A stretch of 64,000 nt of DNA, from assembly GCF_014303395.1 (NCBI RefSeq), contig NZ_CP060298.1, positions 4,669,001 to 4,733,000 of the forward strand, written 5' to 3'. A program made the position numbers and the translations under genes. How positions within the stretch are numbered: the first letter of the stretch is position 1; each line of letters opens with the position of its first letter. Source of the stretch: Nakamurella sp. PAMC28650. GTDB lineage: Bacteria > Actinomycetota > Actinomycetes > Mycobacteriales > Nakamurellaceae. A model generated the notes under the pieces. The model searched no databases, was not told the DNA's origin, and saw only the letters and a list, made by a program, of their open reading frames with translations. Positions 9,244-18,545 of the stretch are shown here, piece after piece.

Positions 9244-9306
9244 TTTTGCGCATCGCCGAGTGGGCTTTGCGCATCGCCGAGTGGGCTTTGCGCATCGCCG
9301 AGTGGG
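9244..9306. repeat. 21-bp tandem repeat, 3 copies
   Basis: Three back-to-back 21-bp units sharing the core TTTGCGCATCGCCGAGTGGG, the second and third identical and the first differing at one base, followed by a decayed partial unit (CTTGGCTCATCG). There are no spacers, so it is not a CRISPR. It lies in the 254-base gap between the SIS-domain gene and era. Confidence 0.9.
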
Positions 9307-9315
9307 CTTGGCTCA

Positions 9316-9420
9316 TCGAACGGAATGAGATCCGCAGTCAGCGCCCCCGAAAGTGCGGATGCTATTCCGGTCGACGGGGACATCCGGATCTCATTCCGGT
9401 CGACGAGGAACTGCGGATCA
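9316..9420. repeat. 29-bp-period direct repeat with an inverted copy
   Basis: The motif ATTCCGGTCGACG occurs at 9364 and 9393 (29-base period), each followed by GGA and a CGGATC block. A third partial unit (CTGCGGATCA) runs into the era stop codon. An inverted relative, TCGAACGGAATGAGATCCGC, lies at 9316. This array follows directly on the 21-bp repeat. Confidence 0.75.
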
Positions 9421-10353
9421 GAGGTCGAAGCCGAGCTTGCGGAGCTGACGGGGGTCGCGCTGCCAGTCCTTGGCCACCGTCACGTGCAGATTGAGGTACA
9501 CGCGGGTGCCGAGGAGTTCCTCGATCTCCAGGCGCGCCCGGCGGCCGACCGAGGACAGCCGAGATCCCTGGTGTCCCAGCACGATCGCCTTCTGCGAATC
9601 ACGCTCCACGAAGATCGTCACGTAGATGTCGGTCATGTCGGTGCGTCCCTCGCGGGGTCCCATCTCGGTGACGAGGGCGGCGAGCGAGTGCGGCAACTCC
9701 TCCCGGACGCCGTCGAGCGAGGCTTCCCGCACCAATTCGGCGATCCGCGTCTCCATGGGCTCGTCGGTGAGCTCGGCATCGGGGTAGAGGCGGGGACTCA
9801 ACGGGAGCCGGGAGATCAGCAGTTCGGTCAGCAGGTCGACCTGGCTGTCCGCGACGGCCGAGACCGGGATCACCTCGTCGAAGTCCCTGACCCGGGACAG
9901 CGCGAGCAACTGCTCGGCGATCTGCTGCGGGGTGGCCTTGTCGGTCTTGGTGATGATCGCGATGACCGGCGTCTTCGGGGCCTGCTCGGCGAGCTCGGCG
10001 GCGATCCGGCGGTCCCCCGGACCGACCTTCTCGTCCGCCGGCACGCAGAACCCCACGACGTCGACGTCGCTCCAGACGCTGCGGACCAGGTCGCCCAGAC
10101 GTTCACCGAGCAGCGTGCGCGGCTTGTGCATTCCCGGGGTGTCGACGACGACCAGTTGCGCGTCCGGGCGTGTGACGATCCCGCGGACGGCCCGGCGGGT
10201 GGTCTGCGGCTTGTCCGAGGTGATGGCGATCTTGCTGCCCACCAACGCATTGAGCAGGGTGGACTTGCCGGCGTTCGGCCGTCCGACGAAGCACGCGAAC
10301 CCCGATCGATGGGTACCGGCAGGCAGACCGGCAGCAGCCTTGCGTGCGCCCAT
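9418..10353 (-). CDS. era: GTPase Era
   Basis: A 311-residue ribosome-assembly GTPase that binds the 3' end of 16S rRNA during 30S maturation. Seen: G1 GRPNAGKST (residues 24-32), switch I SDKPQTTRRAV, G3 DTPGMHKP, G4 TKTD, and the C-terminal KH domain with the GHQGSRLSSVGRRAR loop. The start ATG at 10353 overlaps the TGA of the upstream gene (TGATG); the preceding GTG at 10356 is also possible. It is the last gene of the phoH-ybeY-corC-deaminase-like-era run, whose junctions are nearly all overlapped. Confidence 0.97.
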   Translation of the reverse strand: MGARKAAAGLPAGTHRSGFACFVGRPNAGKSTLLNALVGSKIAITSDKPQTTRRAVRGIVTRPDAQLVVVDTPGMHKPRTLLGERLGDLVRSVWSDVDVVGFCVPADEKVGPGDRRIAAELAEQAPKTPVIAIITKTDKATPQQIAEQLLALSRVRDFDEVIPVSAVADSQVDLLTELLISRLPLSPRLYPDAELTDEPMETRIAELVREASLDGVREELPHSLAALVTEMGPREGRTDMTDIYVTIFVERDSQKAIVLGHQGSRLSSVGRRARLEIEELLGTRVYLNLHVTVAKDWQRDPRQLRKLGFDL

Positions 10354-10745
10354 CACGGGGTGATCCGGGCGCGCACGACACCGGCGTCGTCGGCCAGGAG
10401 GACCACCGGTGCGGCGAACTCACGCGCAGCCGCCAACGAGTCGTCGTCGACGCCCGCTCCGCCGACCACGACGGCCGCTTCCAGCCCGGTGGCACCGGAG
10501 GCCACCGCGATGGCGACGGCGGCCTGCAACGCGGTCAACTTCAGCGACGGGAGCGCGACGCCGGCGGCGGCGTAGGTGCGACCGTCCTCGTCACGGACGG
10601 CGGCGCCCTGCGGCGATCCGGCGCGTCCCTTGGCCCCGCGGGCCAGCGTGACCAGCTTCAGGTCCTCCGAGCCCAGGCCGGAGTCTTCCGCACCGGGGCC
10701 GGCCGGATCAGTGGACGGGGGCGCGCTGGGCAGCTGCGATGTCAA
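10353..10745 (-). CDS. Cytidine-deaminase-like protein lacking catalytic residues
   Basis: A 130-residue protein often annotated as cytidine deaminase in this actinobacterial neighbourhood (the counterpart of mycobacterial Rv2365c by position, from memory). The fold is suggested by [20 protein letters not shown] and a following Ala-rich helix. However the catalytic H[AC]E is replaced by TALQ and no PCxxC zinc motif is present, so it cannot be a conventional zinc deaminase. The N-terminal 35 residues are Pro/Ser/Gly-rich. The start is TTG at 10745, overlapping the corC stop (TTGA). Its position between corC and era suggests a structural or ribosome-linked role, which is inference. Confidence 0.8.
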   Translation of the reverse strand: MTSQLPSAPPSTDPAGPGAEDSGLGSEDLKLVTLARGAKGRAGSPQGAAVRDEDGRTYAAAGVALPSLKLTALQAAVAIAVASGATGLEAAVVVGGAGVDDDSLAAAREFAAPVVLLADDAGVVRARITP

Positions 10746-12286
10746 CGGTCGATCCTCTGCTTCTTGTCGGGCCGGTCGGTCTTGTCGCTCCGGTCGGCCC
10801 TGTCGGCACGTTCGGACCGTTCGGCACGTTCGGACCTGTCGGACCGTTCGGACCTGTCGGAGCGTTCGGCCCGGTCGCTCCGGTCGGCACGGTCCGACCG
10901 GTCCGCCTTTCCCGCACCCGTGGACGGCTGCTGGCCGACCGGGGTCTCACCCTCGAAATCGAGTTCGGGCTCCTCCTCCTGGCCCTCTCCGGACTGCGCG
11001 GCCAGCTCGGCCTCGGTCAGCCGGCGGACCAGCAGGGTCTGCACCCGGGGGCGTCCACGGCGGTCGACGCCCGCCTCGCCGACCAGCAGCAGGCCGTTGA
11101 CCGTCGCCTCGGCGCCGGGCAACGCCACCCGGCCGAGCAGCTGCGCCAGCAGACCGCCGACCGTCTCCACGTCCTCGGCCGGCAGCTCGACGTCGAAGAC
11201 GTCGCCGAGATCCTCGACCGGCAGCTTCGCGGACACGCGCACCAGGTCACCGTCGAGCTTCTCGATCGGGTCGGGCGACTCGACGTCGTACTCGTCGGTG
11301 ATCTCGCCGACGATCTCCTCGATGATGTCCTCGATCGTCACGATCCCGGCGGTGCCGCCGTACTCGTCCACGACCACCGCGAAGTGGGTCCGGTTGCGCT
11401 GCATGTCCCGCAGCAGGGCGTCGACGTTCTTCGACTCCGGCACGAAGACCGGCGCGCGCATCACCTCACCGAGCATCGGGCCGCGTTCGCCGTTCTCCAT
11501 GGACAGCGTGCGGGCGATCAGGTCCTTGATGTAGATGACGCCCAGCACGTCGTCGACGTCCTCGCCGATCACCGGGATGCGGGAGAAGCCGGAGTTGGTG
11601 GCCAGGTGGAGGGCCTGCCGCAGCGACTTGGTCTCCTCGATCCAGACCACCTCGGTGCGCGGGACCATCACCTCGCGGACGATGGTGTCGCCGAGTTCGA
11701 AGACGCTCTGCAGCATCTCGCGTTCGGTCTCCTCCACGACGCCACGATCACCGGCGATGTTGACCAGCTCCCGCAGCTCGATGTCGGAGGAGAACGGACC
11801 CTCGCGGAAGCCGCGACCCGGGGTGATCGCGTTGCCGATCAGGATCAGCAGCGACGCCACCGGCGACAGCACGCGGCCGATCGCCCTGGTGGCGCCGGCC
11901 GCGGCGAGACCGACGGCGTAGGGATGCTGACGGCCGAGGGTGCGGGGCAGCACCCCGACCGCCACGTAGGAGACCAGCAGCATGACCAGGACGATGAGCA
12001 CACCGACCCAGAACTGAAAACCCCAGGTGCTCAGAGCGACCGCGGCGACCAGCACGGTGGCCGTCAGCTCGGCGCCCACCCGCAGGAGCAGCAGCAGATT
12101 GGTGTAGCGGGGCTTGTCACCGACGATCTCAAGGAGCGAGCCGGCCCCGCGCCGACCCTCACGCTGCATCTCGTCGACACGCGCGGCCGACACCATCGTG
12201 ATCGCGGCATCGGCGGCGGCGAACAACCCGGCGATCGGAATCAGGGCTGCGGCCAGGATCAGCAGGACGATGTCCAGAGCGTCCAC
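10742..12286 (-). CDS. corC: CNNM/CorC-type membrane protein with CBS pair
   Basis: A 514-residue HlyC/CorC-family protein: a DUF21/CNNM membrane domain with about four hydrophobic segments (residues 5-175), a CBS-domain pair (about 205-330, ending [18 protein letters not shown]), and a CorC_HlyC C-terminal domain (about 345-425, [20 protein letters not shown]). Family members are linked to Mg2+/Co2+ efflux. From about residue 458 the protein ends in a low-complexity tail of [12 protein letters not shown] tripeptides built on a nine-base DNA repeat, absent from most relatives I know. The start GTG is at 12286, ten bases after the ybeY stop. The symbol follows common usage in this operon. Confidence 0.92.
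   Translation of the reverse strand: MDALDIVLLILAAALIPIAGLFAAADAAITMVSAARVDEMQREGRRGAGSLLEIVGDKPRYTNLLLLLRVGAELTATVLVAAVALSTWGFQFWVGVLIVLVMLLVSYVAVGVLPRTLGRQHPYAVGLAAAGATRAIGRVLSPVASLLILIGNAITPGRGFREGPFSSDIELRELVNIAGDRGVVEETEREMLQSVFELGDTIVREVMVPRTEVVWIEETKSLRQALHLATNSGFSRIPVIGEDVDDVLGVIYIKDLIARTLSMENGERGPMLGEVMRAPVFVPESKNVDALLRDMQRNRTHFAVVVDEYGGTAGIVTIEDIIEEIVGEITDEYDVESPDPIEKLDGDLVRVSAKLPVEDLGDVFDVELPAEDVETVGGLLAQLLGRVALPGAEATVNGLLLVGEAGVDRRGRPRVQTLLVRRLTEAELAAQSGEGQEEEPELDFEGETPVGQQPSTGAGKADRSDRADRSDRAERSDRSERSDRSERAERSERADRADRSDKTDRPDKKQRIDR
10776..10912. repeat. Coding minisatellite, 9-bp period, in the corC tail
   Basis: The 3' end of corC consists of imperfect nine-base units such as GTCGGACCG and TTCGGACCT. 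On the coding strand they give a run of about 15 charged triplets ([12 protein letters not shown]). The tract is in frame, so gain or loss of whole units would only change tail length. Confidence 0.85.
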
Positions 12287-12295
12287 CAGCTCAGC

Positions 12296-12886
12296 TCAAC
12301 TCCGACCGGTGCTGGCGTCCGCGCCGGCGACCGGCTCGGCGTTCGCCGCCGGATCCACTTCCACCGCGGCCACGACGTCCAGGACCGCGGAGTCGACGGC
12401 GGCGAGCCTGGCCTGGTAGGCCTCGCGCTCCCGCTCGTCACGCCAGTCGTCCAGCAGCTCGTTCTGGAGCTGGAACATCTTGCGTTCGTCGGCCGGCTCG
12501 GCGTGGTCGTAGCCGAGCAGGTGCAGGATGCCGTGCACGGTCAGCAGGTGCAGTTCGTCGTCCAGCGAGTGGCCGGCCTGCACCGCCTGCTCGACGGCCA
12601 CGGCCGGGCACAGGACGACGTCACCCAACAGGGCCGGACCGGGTCCGGCCTCGTCAGGTCGGCGGGCCGTGTCGAGCTCGTCCATCGGAAAGCTCATCAC
12701 GTCGGTCGGACCTGGCTCGTCCATCCACTTGACGTGCAGTTCGGTCATCGCGTCGACGTCCATCAGCAGGATGGACAGCTCGGCCAGCGAGTTGATCCCC
12801 ATCCGGCCGAGGGCGAACCGGGACACCGACACCAACGCGAGCTCGTCGACCCCGACGCCCGACTCGTTGGCGATCTCGATGCTCAT
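12296..12886 (-). CDS. ybeY: Endoribonuclease YbeY (16S rRNA maturation)
   Basis: A 196-residue zinc endoribonuclease involved in 16S rRNA 3'-end maturation and 70S quality control. The zinc triad [11 protein letters not shown] is complete, with His at residues 118, 122 and 128. [10 protein letters not shown] is also present upstream. The C-terminus is extended by about 45 mostly Ala/Glu/Asp residues beyond the usual core. The start ATG at 12886 overlaps the phoH stop (ATGA), which indicates coupling with phoH as in most bacteria. Confidence 0.96.
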   Translation of the reverse strand: MSIEIANESGVGVDELALVSVSRFALGRMGINSLAELSILLMDVDAMTELHVKWMDEPGPTDVMSFPMDELDTARRPDEAGPGPALLGDVVLCPAVAVEQAVQAGHSLDDELHLLTVHGILHLLGYDHAEPADERKMFQLQNELLDDWRDEREREAYQARLAAVDSAVLDVVAAVEVDPAANAEPVAGADASTGRS

Positions 12887-14010
12887 CGGCCGCCGCCGCG
12901 GCGGGAGTTGTAGCCCAGCCGGCGGTCCTGGTGATCTGGCGCCGATTCGGCGTTCAGCTCGTCCCATCGCGAGTAGGCGTCGACGATGTCTCCGACCAGC
13001 CGGTGCCGGACCACGTCGGCGGAGGTCAGCAGCGAGAACGACACGTCGTCGACCCCCTTGAGGATGTCCCGGACGACGCGGAGGCCCGACGGTTGCCCAC
13101 CGGGGAGGTCGATCTGCGTGACGTCACCGGTGATGACCATCTTCGAGCCGAACCCGAGCCTGGTCAGGAACATCTTCATCTGCTCGGCCGTGGTGTTCTG
13201 CGCCTCGTCCAGGATGATGTAGGCGTCGTTGAGGGTGCGCCCACGCATGTACGCCAGCGGAGCGACCTCGATGGTGCCGGCCGCCATCAGCCGCGGGATC
13301 GATTCAGGGTCGAGCATGTCGTGCAGCGCGTCGTACAGGGGCCGCAGGTAGGGGTCGATCTTGTCCGACAACGAGCCGGGCAGGTAGCCGAGCCGCTCCC
13401 CCGCCTCCACCGCCGGCCGGGTCAGGATGATCCGGGTGACCTGCTTGGCCTGCAGCGACTGCACCGCTTTGGCCATCGCGAGATAGGTCTTGCCGGTACC
13501 GGCGGGGCCGATACCGAAGGTGATGGTGTTCTCGTCGATGGCGTCGACGTAGCGCTTCTGGTTCAGCGTCTTGGGCCGTATGACCCGTCCGCGACGGGAG
13601 ACGATGTTGAGCCCGAGCACCTGTGACGGCGATTCGCCCGTGGGGTTCCCGGTGTTCGCAGCGTCGGTCAGCATGCCGATCGTGCGGCGGACCGCATCGG
13701 GGGTGATCACCGATCCGGATTCCTGCAGGGTCAGCAGTTCACGGAGGACGTGCTCTGCGAACGCCACGTCGCCGTCCGGCCCGCGCAGGGTGATGCGGTT
13801 GCCGCGGACGTGGATGTCGGCCACCAGATGCTCTTCGAGGAGCCGTAGTAGCAGGTCGCGCGGGCCGAGCAGCCCGACCATCGCCTTCTCGTCGGCCACC
13901 ACCAGGGTGAATTCGGCTGATGACGGTGCCTTGACCTGATTGCGGGACGAGCCTCCTCGGCCGGCAGCAGGGTCGGGTGTCGACGGTGCTGCAGTGGGGG
14001 TTTCCGGCAC
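12883..14010 (-). CDS. phoH: PhoH-family ATPase
   Basis: A 375-residue PhoH protein. Seen: Walker A GPAGTGKT at residues 168-175, [15 protein letters not shown], and Walker [11 protein letters not shown]. An N-terminal KH-like region (about 35-100) precedes the ATPase. The cellular role is not fully settled; the family is tied to RNA metabolism and is coupled to YbeY here. The start is GTG at 14010; the first 30 residues are Pro/Thr/Gly-rich and could be shorter in reality. It heads the phoH-ybeY-corC-deaminase-like-era operon. Confidence 0.93.
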   Translation of the reverse strand: MPETPTAAPSTPDPAAGRGGSSRNQVKAPSSAEFTLVVADEKAMVGLLGPRDLLLRLLEEHLVADIHVRGNRITLRGPDGDVAFAEHVLRELLTLQESGSVITPDAVRRTIGMLTDAANTGNPTGESPSQVLGLNIVSRRGRVIRPKTLNQKRYVDAIDENTITFGIGPAGTGKTYLAMAKAVQSLQAKQVTRIILTRPAVEAGERLGYLPGSLSDKIDPYLRPLYDALHDMLDPESIPRLMAAGTIEVAPLAYMRGRTLNDAYIILDEAQNTTAEQMKMFLTRLGFGSKMVITGDVTQIDLPGGQPSGLRVVRDILKGVDDVSFSLLTSADVVRHRLVGDIVDAYSRWDELNAESAPDHQDRRLGYNSRRGGGR

Positions 14011-14066
14011 TAGGAGCGCTGCCTGCCTTCGTTTCTGGACGGTCGATTCTGGTCTCGACGTCTCAT

Positions 14067-14105
14067 CCTAGAGATTCTATCGCCGGTGCCGCCAGCGCGA
14101 TTCAG
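14067..14105 (-). promoter_or_regulatory. Candidate promoter of the phoH-ybeY-corC-era operon
   Basis: On the minus strand a TAGAAT -10 hexamer sits at 14079-14074 in an otherwise GC-rich gap, 64 bases before the phoH start. No good -35 is evident. The -10 lies within a small palindrome, TAGAGATTCTA. This is inference from sequence only. Confidence 0.3.
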
Positions 14106-14179
14106 CTCTGCGCTGATCATCTTCTCGTCGAGCACCGATCTGTCGTCGATTCCGGCCGTCAGCCGATGGCAGGCGACCG

Positions 14180-14965
14180 TCAGACCATCTGCAGCAGCGA
14201 GTCCCGGCAGATGGCCCAGGCCTCGTGTGCCGGGTCCACCAGTTCCATGTGTCCGACGCCGGGCAGCACGACCAACCGGGCCGGATCGCCGGCCGCCAGC
14301 GCGGCGTCGACATAGCGCTGGGACTGCGAGAGCGGGACCGACTCGTCGGCGTCGCCGTGCACGCACACCACCCTGGCCCCGTCGCCGACGTGCTCCAGTG
14401 GCGAGGAGTGGTGGTAGCGCTGCGGCACCGACCGGGAGGCCCCCTGCATCAGGTCGTCGACCGCGCCGTTGCCGAGGTGCTCGTCCGATCCGCCGATCAG
14501 ATCGAGCACGCCGGCCTGCGACACGGCCCCGATGATCGGGACGAACTCCGACGCGGCCGTGATCGATCCGGCCGTCCCCGACCGCAGCGACTCCCGGTGG
14601 GTGAGCCACGTGGCGAGCTGACCGCCAGCCGAATGTCCAACCGCCGCAACACGATCCAAGCGCAAGCGGCCCTGCGCGACGTACTGCCCGGCGGTGGCGA
14701 GGTGGTCGACCGCACGCGCGACATCGGCCATCGTGGTGGGCCAGCCTCCCCCGCCCCCGACCCGGCGGTATTCCACGGCCGCGGCCGCGACGCCGAACTT
14801 GGCCAGGTCGGCGGCCAGCGGCTCGGCCAGCTCGATCCCGAACTTGGACCTCCAGAATCCCCCGTGCACGACCACCACGACCGGCAGGTGGTCACCGACC
14901 GGCAGGTGCATCCGGACGAACTGGCTCGGGTGCGAGCCGTAGCGGTACTCCTGGATCGTCGTCAT
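14180..14965 (-). CDS. Alpha/beta hydrolase, carboxylesterase type
   Basis: A 261-residue cytosolic alpha/beta hydrolase. The oxyanion-hole motif is HGGFW, the nucleophile elbow is GHSAGG, the acid is in HGDADESVP and the catalytic His is in GVGHMEL. It resembles the kynurenine-formamidase/esterase-lipase branch, but the substrate cannot be assigned. The start ATG at 14965 has GGAGGG nine bases upstream and overlaps the rsmE stop (ATGA), so it is translated with rsmE and the dnaJ group. Confidence 0.88.
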   Translation of the reverse strand: MTTIQEYRYGSHPSQFVRMHLPVGDHLPVVVVVHGGFWRSKFGIELAEPLAADLAKFGVAAAAVEYRRVGGGGGWPTTMADVARAVDHLATAGQYVAQGRLRLDRVAAVGHSAGGQLATWLTHRESLRSGTAGSITAASEFVPIIGAVSQAGVLDLIGGSDEHLGNGAVDDLMQGASRSVPQRYHHSSPLEHVGDGARVVCVHGDADESVPLSQSQRYVDAALAAGDPARLVVLPGVGHMELVDPAHEAWAICRDSLLQMV

Positions 14966-15732
14966 CGCGCTCCCTCCTGTTCGTCCCAACGATGGCAGAG
15001 CACGCCGAGAGCGCCGAGGGCGACGGCCGCAGCGGTCGAGGTCCGCAGCACTTCTCGTCCCAACCGGACGACCTGCGCTCCTGCCGCCCGGAATGCTGTC
15101 AGTTCCTCCGGCGTCACGCCACCCTCGGGGCCGACCACCAGCACCAGGTCACCGTCGGTCGGCAGTTCGGCCCGGCTGATCGGAACCGAGCCGGCCTCGT
15201 GCAGCACGAGCGCGCCGGCGGACGCGGTGATCAATTCGGCCACGGTGGCGGTCGAGGCCAATGGCGAGACCGTCGGCACCGTCGAACGTCTGGACTGCTT
15301 GGCCGCCTCGCGGGCGACACCCTGCCAGCGGATCACACCCTTCTGGGCCTTGTCCCCGGAGGACCATCTGGCCACGCACCGACCGGCGGACCAGGGCACC
15401 AACGCGTCGACGCCGGCCTCGGTGGCGAGGTCGACGGCCAGATCGCTCCGCTCGCCCTTGGGCAACGCCTGGACCAGCGTGACCCGGACCGCCGGTTGCG
15501 GGACGACGACGGCCGTCCCGACGGACAGGTCGACGGTCCCGCGGCCGACCGCGGTCACCGTCGCGGGCGAGATCCGGCCGGAACCGTCTGTCAGGACCAG
15601 TATCTCGCCGGTGCGCAGGCGCCGGACGACGGAGGCGTGACGACCCTCCGGTCCGTCAAGGACGAAACGGCCGACCGCCGGCAGGGTGTCGACGAGGAAG
15701 TACGGAGCGCCGGCGAGGTCTGCCGGGCTCAC
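14962..15732 (-). CDS. rsmE: 16S rRNA (uracil-1498-N3)-methyltransferase RsmE
   Basis: A 256-residue SPOUT-class methyltransferase that methylates N3 of U1498 in 16S rRNA using SAM. Seen: the N-terminal PUA-like domain ([19 protein letters not shown]), [20 protein letters not shown], and the knot motifs [14 protein letters not shown] and [12 protein letters not shown] that hold SAM. The start GTG at 15732 overlaps the dnaJ stop (GTGA). hrcA-dnaJ-rsmE is a widespread bacterial order. Confidence 0.96.
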   Translation of the reverse strand: MSPADLAGAPYFLVDTLPAVGRFVLDGPEGRHASVVRRLRTGEILVLTDGSGRISPATVTAVGRGTVDLSVGTAVVVPQPAVRVTLVQALPKGERSDLAVDLATEAGVDALVPWSAGRCVARWSSGDKAQKGVIRWQGVAREAAKQSRRSTVPTVSPLASTATVAELITASAGALVLHEAGSVPISRAELPTDGDLVLVVGPEGGVTPEELTAFRAAGAQVVRLGREVLRTSTAAAVALGALGVLCHRWDEQEGAR

Positions 15733-16877
15733 CTGCCCACGAAGGAATCGCGGATGCGGGAGAACAGCCCGCCGTGACCGCGGGTCGCCAGTTCGGGCTG
15801 CTCCTCGCCGCGCAGGGTGGCCAACTCGCGCAGGAGATCTGCCTGCCGCCCTTCCACCCTGGTCGGCGTGACCACCTCGAGGTGCACGTGCAGGTTGCCG
15901 GAACCGCTGCCGCGCAGGCGGGGCATGCCCTGGTTCCGCAGCGTGGTCACCGTGCCGGACTGGGTGCCGGGCTGGATGTCGAGGTCCTCGACCGACTGCA
16001 GGGTCTGCAGGGCCATCGACGTGCCGAGTGCGGCCGCCGTCATCGGCAGGTGCACGGTGCAGTGCAGGTCGATGCCGTCGCGGGTGAACTTCTCGTGCTG
16101 CAGTTCGCGCACCTCGACGTAGAGGTCGCCCGGTGCTCCGCCGCCGGGGCCGACCTCGCCCTGACCGGACAGGCGCACCCGGATGCCGTCACCCACGCCG
16201 GCCGGGATGTTGGCGCGGACGGTCCGGCGGGTGCGCACCCGGCCGTCACCGTTGCACTGCAGGCAGGGTTCGGGGATGACCTCGCCGTAGCCGCGGCAGA
16301 CGGGGCAGGGCCGGGAGGTGATGACCTGCCCGAGCAGCGACCGCTGGACCTGCTGGATCTCGCCGGCACCCTTGCAGGTGTCACAGGTTTCCGGGTGGGT
16401 GCCCTCGGCGCAGCCAGAGCCGTGGCAGACCGAGCACAGCGTGGCCGTGTCGACGGCGAGGTCCTTGGCGATGCCGGTGGCGCACTCCTCGAGGGTCAGC
16501 TCGACCGGGATCAGCGCGTCGTCGCCCTGGCGGACCCTGGACCGGGGGCCGCGCGACCGCTGGCCACCACCGCCGAAGAAGGCGTCCATGATGTCGCCCA
16601 GACCGACGCCGGCTCCACCGAAGGGGTCTCCACCCGCACCGGCGCCACCACCGCCGCCGGGCGACAACGGATCACCACCGAGGTCGACCACCTGCCGCTT
16701 GGCCGGATCGGACAGCACCTCGTAGACCGCGGTGACCTCCTTGAACTTCTGCTGCGCCGCCTCGTCGGGATTGACGTCGGGGTGCAGTTCGCGGGCCAGC
16801 TTGCGGTAGGCGCGCTTGATCTCGTCGGCGGAGGCATTCCTGGCCACGCCGAGCAGGCCGTAATAGTCCCGTGCCAC
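15729..16877 (-). CDS. dnaJ: Type I Hsp40 co-chaperone DnaJ
   Basis: A 382-residue DnaJ that stimulates DnaK ATPase. Seen: a J domain with HPD at residues 32-34, a Gly/Phe-rich linker ([15 protein letters not shown]), four zinc repeats [24 protein letters not shown] and CLQCNGDG, and two C-terminal beta domains. The start is GTG at 16877. It lies about 100 bases after hrcA on the same strand, so this is the HrcA-linked DnaJ (DnaJ2 type in actinobacteria), separate from the dnaK operon copy. Confidence 0.97.
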   Translation of the reverse strand: MARDYYGLLGVARNASADEIKRAYRKLARELHPDVNPDEAAQQKFKEVTAVYEVLSDPAKRQVVDLGGDPLSPGGGGGAGAGGDPFGGAGVGLGDIMDAFFGGGGQRSRGPRSRVRQGDDALIPVELTLEECATGIAKDLAVDTATLCSVCHGSGCAEGTHPETCDTCKGAGEIQQVQRSLLGQVITSRPCPVCRGYGEVIPEPCLQCNGDGRVRTRRTVRANIPAGVGDGIRVRLSGQGEVGPGGGAPGDLYVEVRELQHEKFTRDGIDLHCTVHLPMTAAALGTSMALQTLQSVEDLDIQPGTQSGTVTTLRNQGMPRLRGSGSGNLHVHLEVVTPTRVEGRQADLLRELATLRGEEQPELATRGHGGLFSRIRDSFVGR

Positions 16878-16979
16878 CTGGTGAACTCCTGTTTCGTGTT
16901 ATTTCTGCAGCATTGTGCAGGTGCCTCGGGCACCGCCGCGAGGCTCTGGTCGGCCAGCGCCCCACGCCGATGTCCATGT

Positions 16980-18002
16980 CTATCTACCGGCCACGGTCTC
17001 GCCGACGTAACGTGCGACGGCCCGCACCGCGGCCATCGTGCCCGGGTAGTCCATCCTGGTGGGGCCGACCACGGCCAGCCCGCCCATCAGCATGTCGCCG
17101 CTCCCGTACCCGGCCGACACCAGCGCCGACGTGGAGAGGTTCGCGTCGTCGTTCTCCTGGCCTATCGAGACCATCACGGCGTCCGGCGACTCCAGGACGG
17201 CGAGCAGCTTCAGCAGGGTGACCTGCTCGTCGAGGGCTTCCAGGACCCCGCGCAGGCTGCCCGGCTGATCGGCCCACGCACCGGTGGCGTGCGAGGTGCC
17301 GGAGAGGACGAGCCGCCCCTCCGGATGCTCGACGAGGGCGTCCAGCAGGGCGGAGACCGTCGTCGTCACCGCGTCCTTCATCCCCGGCTCGGCCAGGTCG
17401 ACGAGCTCGCGCAGGCCCTCGGCGGCGTCGGCGAAGCGGCGGCCGGTGATCGTCGTGGCCAGCATCGACTTGAGGGCGGAGACCGATTCGTCGGAGATGG
17501 CCTCCTCGACCTCGACCACCCGCTGCTCGACCCGCCCGGTGTCGGTGATCACGACCAGCAGCAGACGGCTGGTTCCCAGCAGGACCACCTCGACGTGGCG
17601 GACCACGGATCTGGTCAGGTTCGGATACTGCACCACCGCCACCTGACGCGTCAGCTGGGCGAGCAGACGGACCGACCGCCGTAGCACGTCGTCGAGGTCG
17701 ACACCGGCCGAGAGGAAACCCTGGATGGCCTTCCTCTCACCGACCGACAACGGCTTGACCTGCGACAACCGATCGACGAACAGTCGGTAGCCCATGTCGG
17801 TGGGAATCCGGCCGGCAGAGGTGTGCGGCTGGGCGATGTAGCCCTCGTCCTCCAGCACGGCCATGTCGTTGCGGATGGTGGCCGGCGAGACCCGCAGATG
17901 GTGACGGTCGACCAGGGCCCGTGAACCGACCGGTTCGTGGGTGGCCACGTAGTCGGCGACGATGGCGCGCAGTACCTCGAACCGCCTGTCCTCGGCTGAC
18001 AT
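16980..18002 (-). CDS. hrcA: Heat-inducible transcription repressor HrcA
   Basis: A 340-residue repressor of class I heat-shock genes that binds CIRCE operators. Seen: the N-terminal winged helix [36 protein letters not shown] (split here: [17 protein letters not shown] then [15 protein letters not shown]) and the GAF-like middle and C-terminal regions ending [17 protein letters not shown]. The start ATG at 18002 has GGGAGG eight bases upstream. A CIRCE-like inverted repeat lies 39 bases upstream, so autorepression is expected. Confidence 0.96.
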   Translation of the reverse strand: MSAEDRRFEVLRAIVADYVATHEPVGSRALVDRHHLRVSPATIRNDMAVLEDEGYIAQPHTSAGRIPTDMGYRLFVDRLSQVKPLSVGERKAIQGFLSAGVDLDDVLRRSVRLLAQLTRQVAVVQYPNLTRSVVRHVEVVLLGTSRLLLVVITDTGRVEQRVVEVEEAISDESVSALKSMLATTITGRRFADAAEGLRELVDLAEPGMKDAVTTTVSALLDALVEHPEGRLVLSGTSHATGAWADQPGSLRGVLEALDEQVTLLKLLAVLESPDAVMVSIGQENDDANLSTSALVSAGYGSGDMLMGGLAVVGPTRMDYPGTMAAVRAVARYVGETVAGR

Positions 18003-18040
18003 CTCGTCACCTCCCAGCGTTGTCCTCATCGGAGCACGAA

Positions 18041-18067
18041 TTGGCACTCACCGGGGCCGTCTGCCAA
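18041..18067 (-). promoter_or_regulatory. CIRCE-like HrcA operator upstream of hrcA
   Basis: Read on the minus strand: TTGGCAGAC, nine bases, GAGTGCCAA. The classical CIRCE is TTAGCACTC-N9-GAGTGCTAA; the right arm matches 8 of 9 and the left arm 6 of 9, with exact 9-base spacing. A TACACT -10-like hexamer abuts its upstream end (18072-18067), placing the operator over the transcription start. Confidence 0.8.
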
Positions 18068-18174
18068 GTGTAAGCGTCCGGTGAGCCGCGGACCGTTACC
18101 CTTGGGGCGTTGTTCGCCCGAAGCGTTCCTCTCCCACGGGAACCACCGCACTCGTCATGATCGGAGGAACGGCG

Positions 18175-18489
18175 ATGATCTTCAAGGACGTGCGCGACGG
18201 TCGTCCGTACCCCGATCACGGTTTCTCGATGCGCGACTGGGCCAAGATCCCGCCACGGCAGATCCGGCTGGACGAGCTGGTCACGACCAAGCGCGAACTG
18301 CGGCTGGACACCCTGCTGGACGAGGACTCCACGTTCTACGGCGACCTGTTCCCGCACGCGGTCTACTGGGCCGGCGAGGTCTTCCTCGAGGACGGCCTGC
18401 ACCGGGCCCTCCGCGCCGCCCTGCAGCAGCGGACCGTCATCCACGTGCGCGTGCTGAACCTCGAGGACCTCCGGGGTGCCGGCATCTAG
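18175..18489 (+). CDS. Small conserved actinobacterial protein divergent from hrcA
   Basis: A 104-residue cytosolic protein of unknown function. It reads MIFKDVRDGRPYPDHGFSMR, then a conserved core PPRQIRLDELVTTKRELRLD, DSTFYGDLFPHAVYW and LEDGLHRALRAALQQRTVIH. From memory it matches the small gene that lies beside hrcA in mycobacteria (Rv2375-like), sometimes named as an antitoxin-like protein without proof. No toxin-like gene is adjacent, so I do not call it a toxin-antitoxin component. The start ATG at 18175 has a perfect GGAGG eight bases upstream. Confidence 0.85.
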   Translation: MIFKDVRDGRPYPDHGFSMRDWAKIPPRQIRLDELVTTKRELRLDTLLDEDSTFYGDLFPHAVYWAGEVFLEDGLHRALRAALQQRTVIHVRVLNLEDLRGAGI

Positions 18490-18507
18490 CTTCCCTGCCC
18501 CAGACCC

Positions 18508-18545
18508 CCGTCGGCCCCGTCGAGCGCCGTCGGCCCCGTCGAGCG
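18508..18545. repeat. 19-bp direct duplication
   Basis: The unit CCGTCGGCCCCGTCGAGCG occurs twice in a row at 18508-18526 and 18527-18545 without any change, which suggests a recent slippage or duplication. It lies in the gap between two converging genes. Confidence 0.9.

Noticed and set aside
9244-9306. Possible CRISPR array
   Set aside because: Units are contiguous without spacers and only three copies; no cas genes. The same applies to the arrays at 26764 and 27231.
14010-14179. Small RNA or gene between phoH and the hydrolase gene
   Set aside because: Only a possible promoter is visible; frames here are short or shadow the hydrolase.
18175-18489. Antitoxin of a type II toxin-antitoxin pair
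   Set aside because: No adjacent toxin-like gene and no clear DNA-binding motif; the conserved place beside hrcA points to a different, unknown role.
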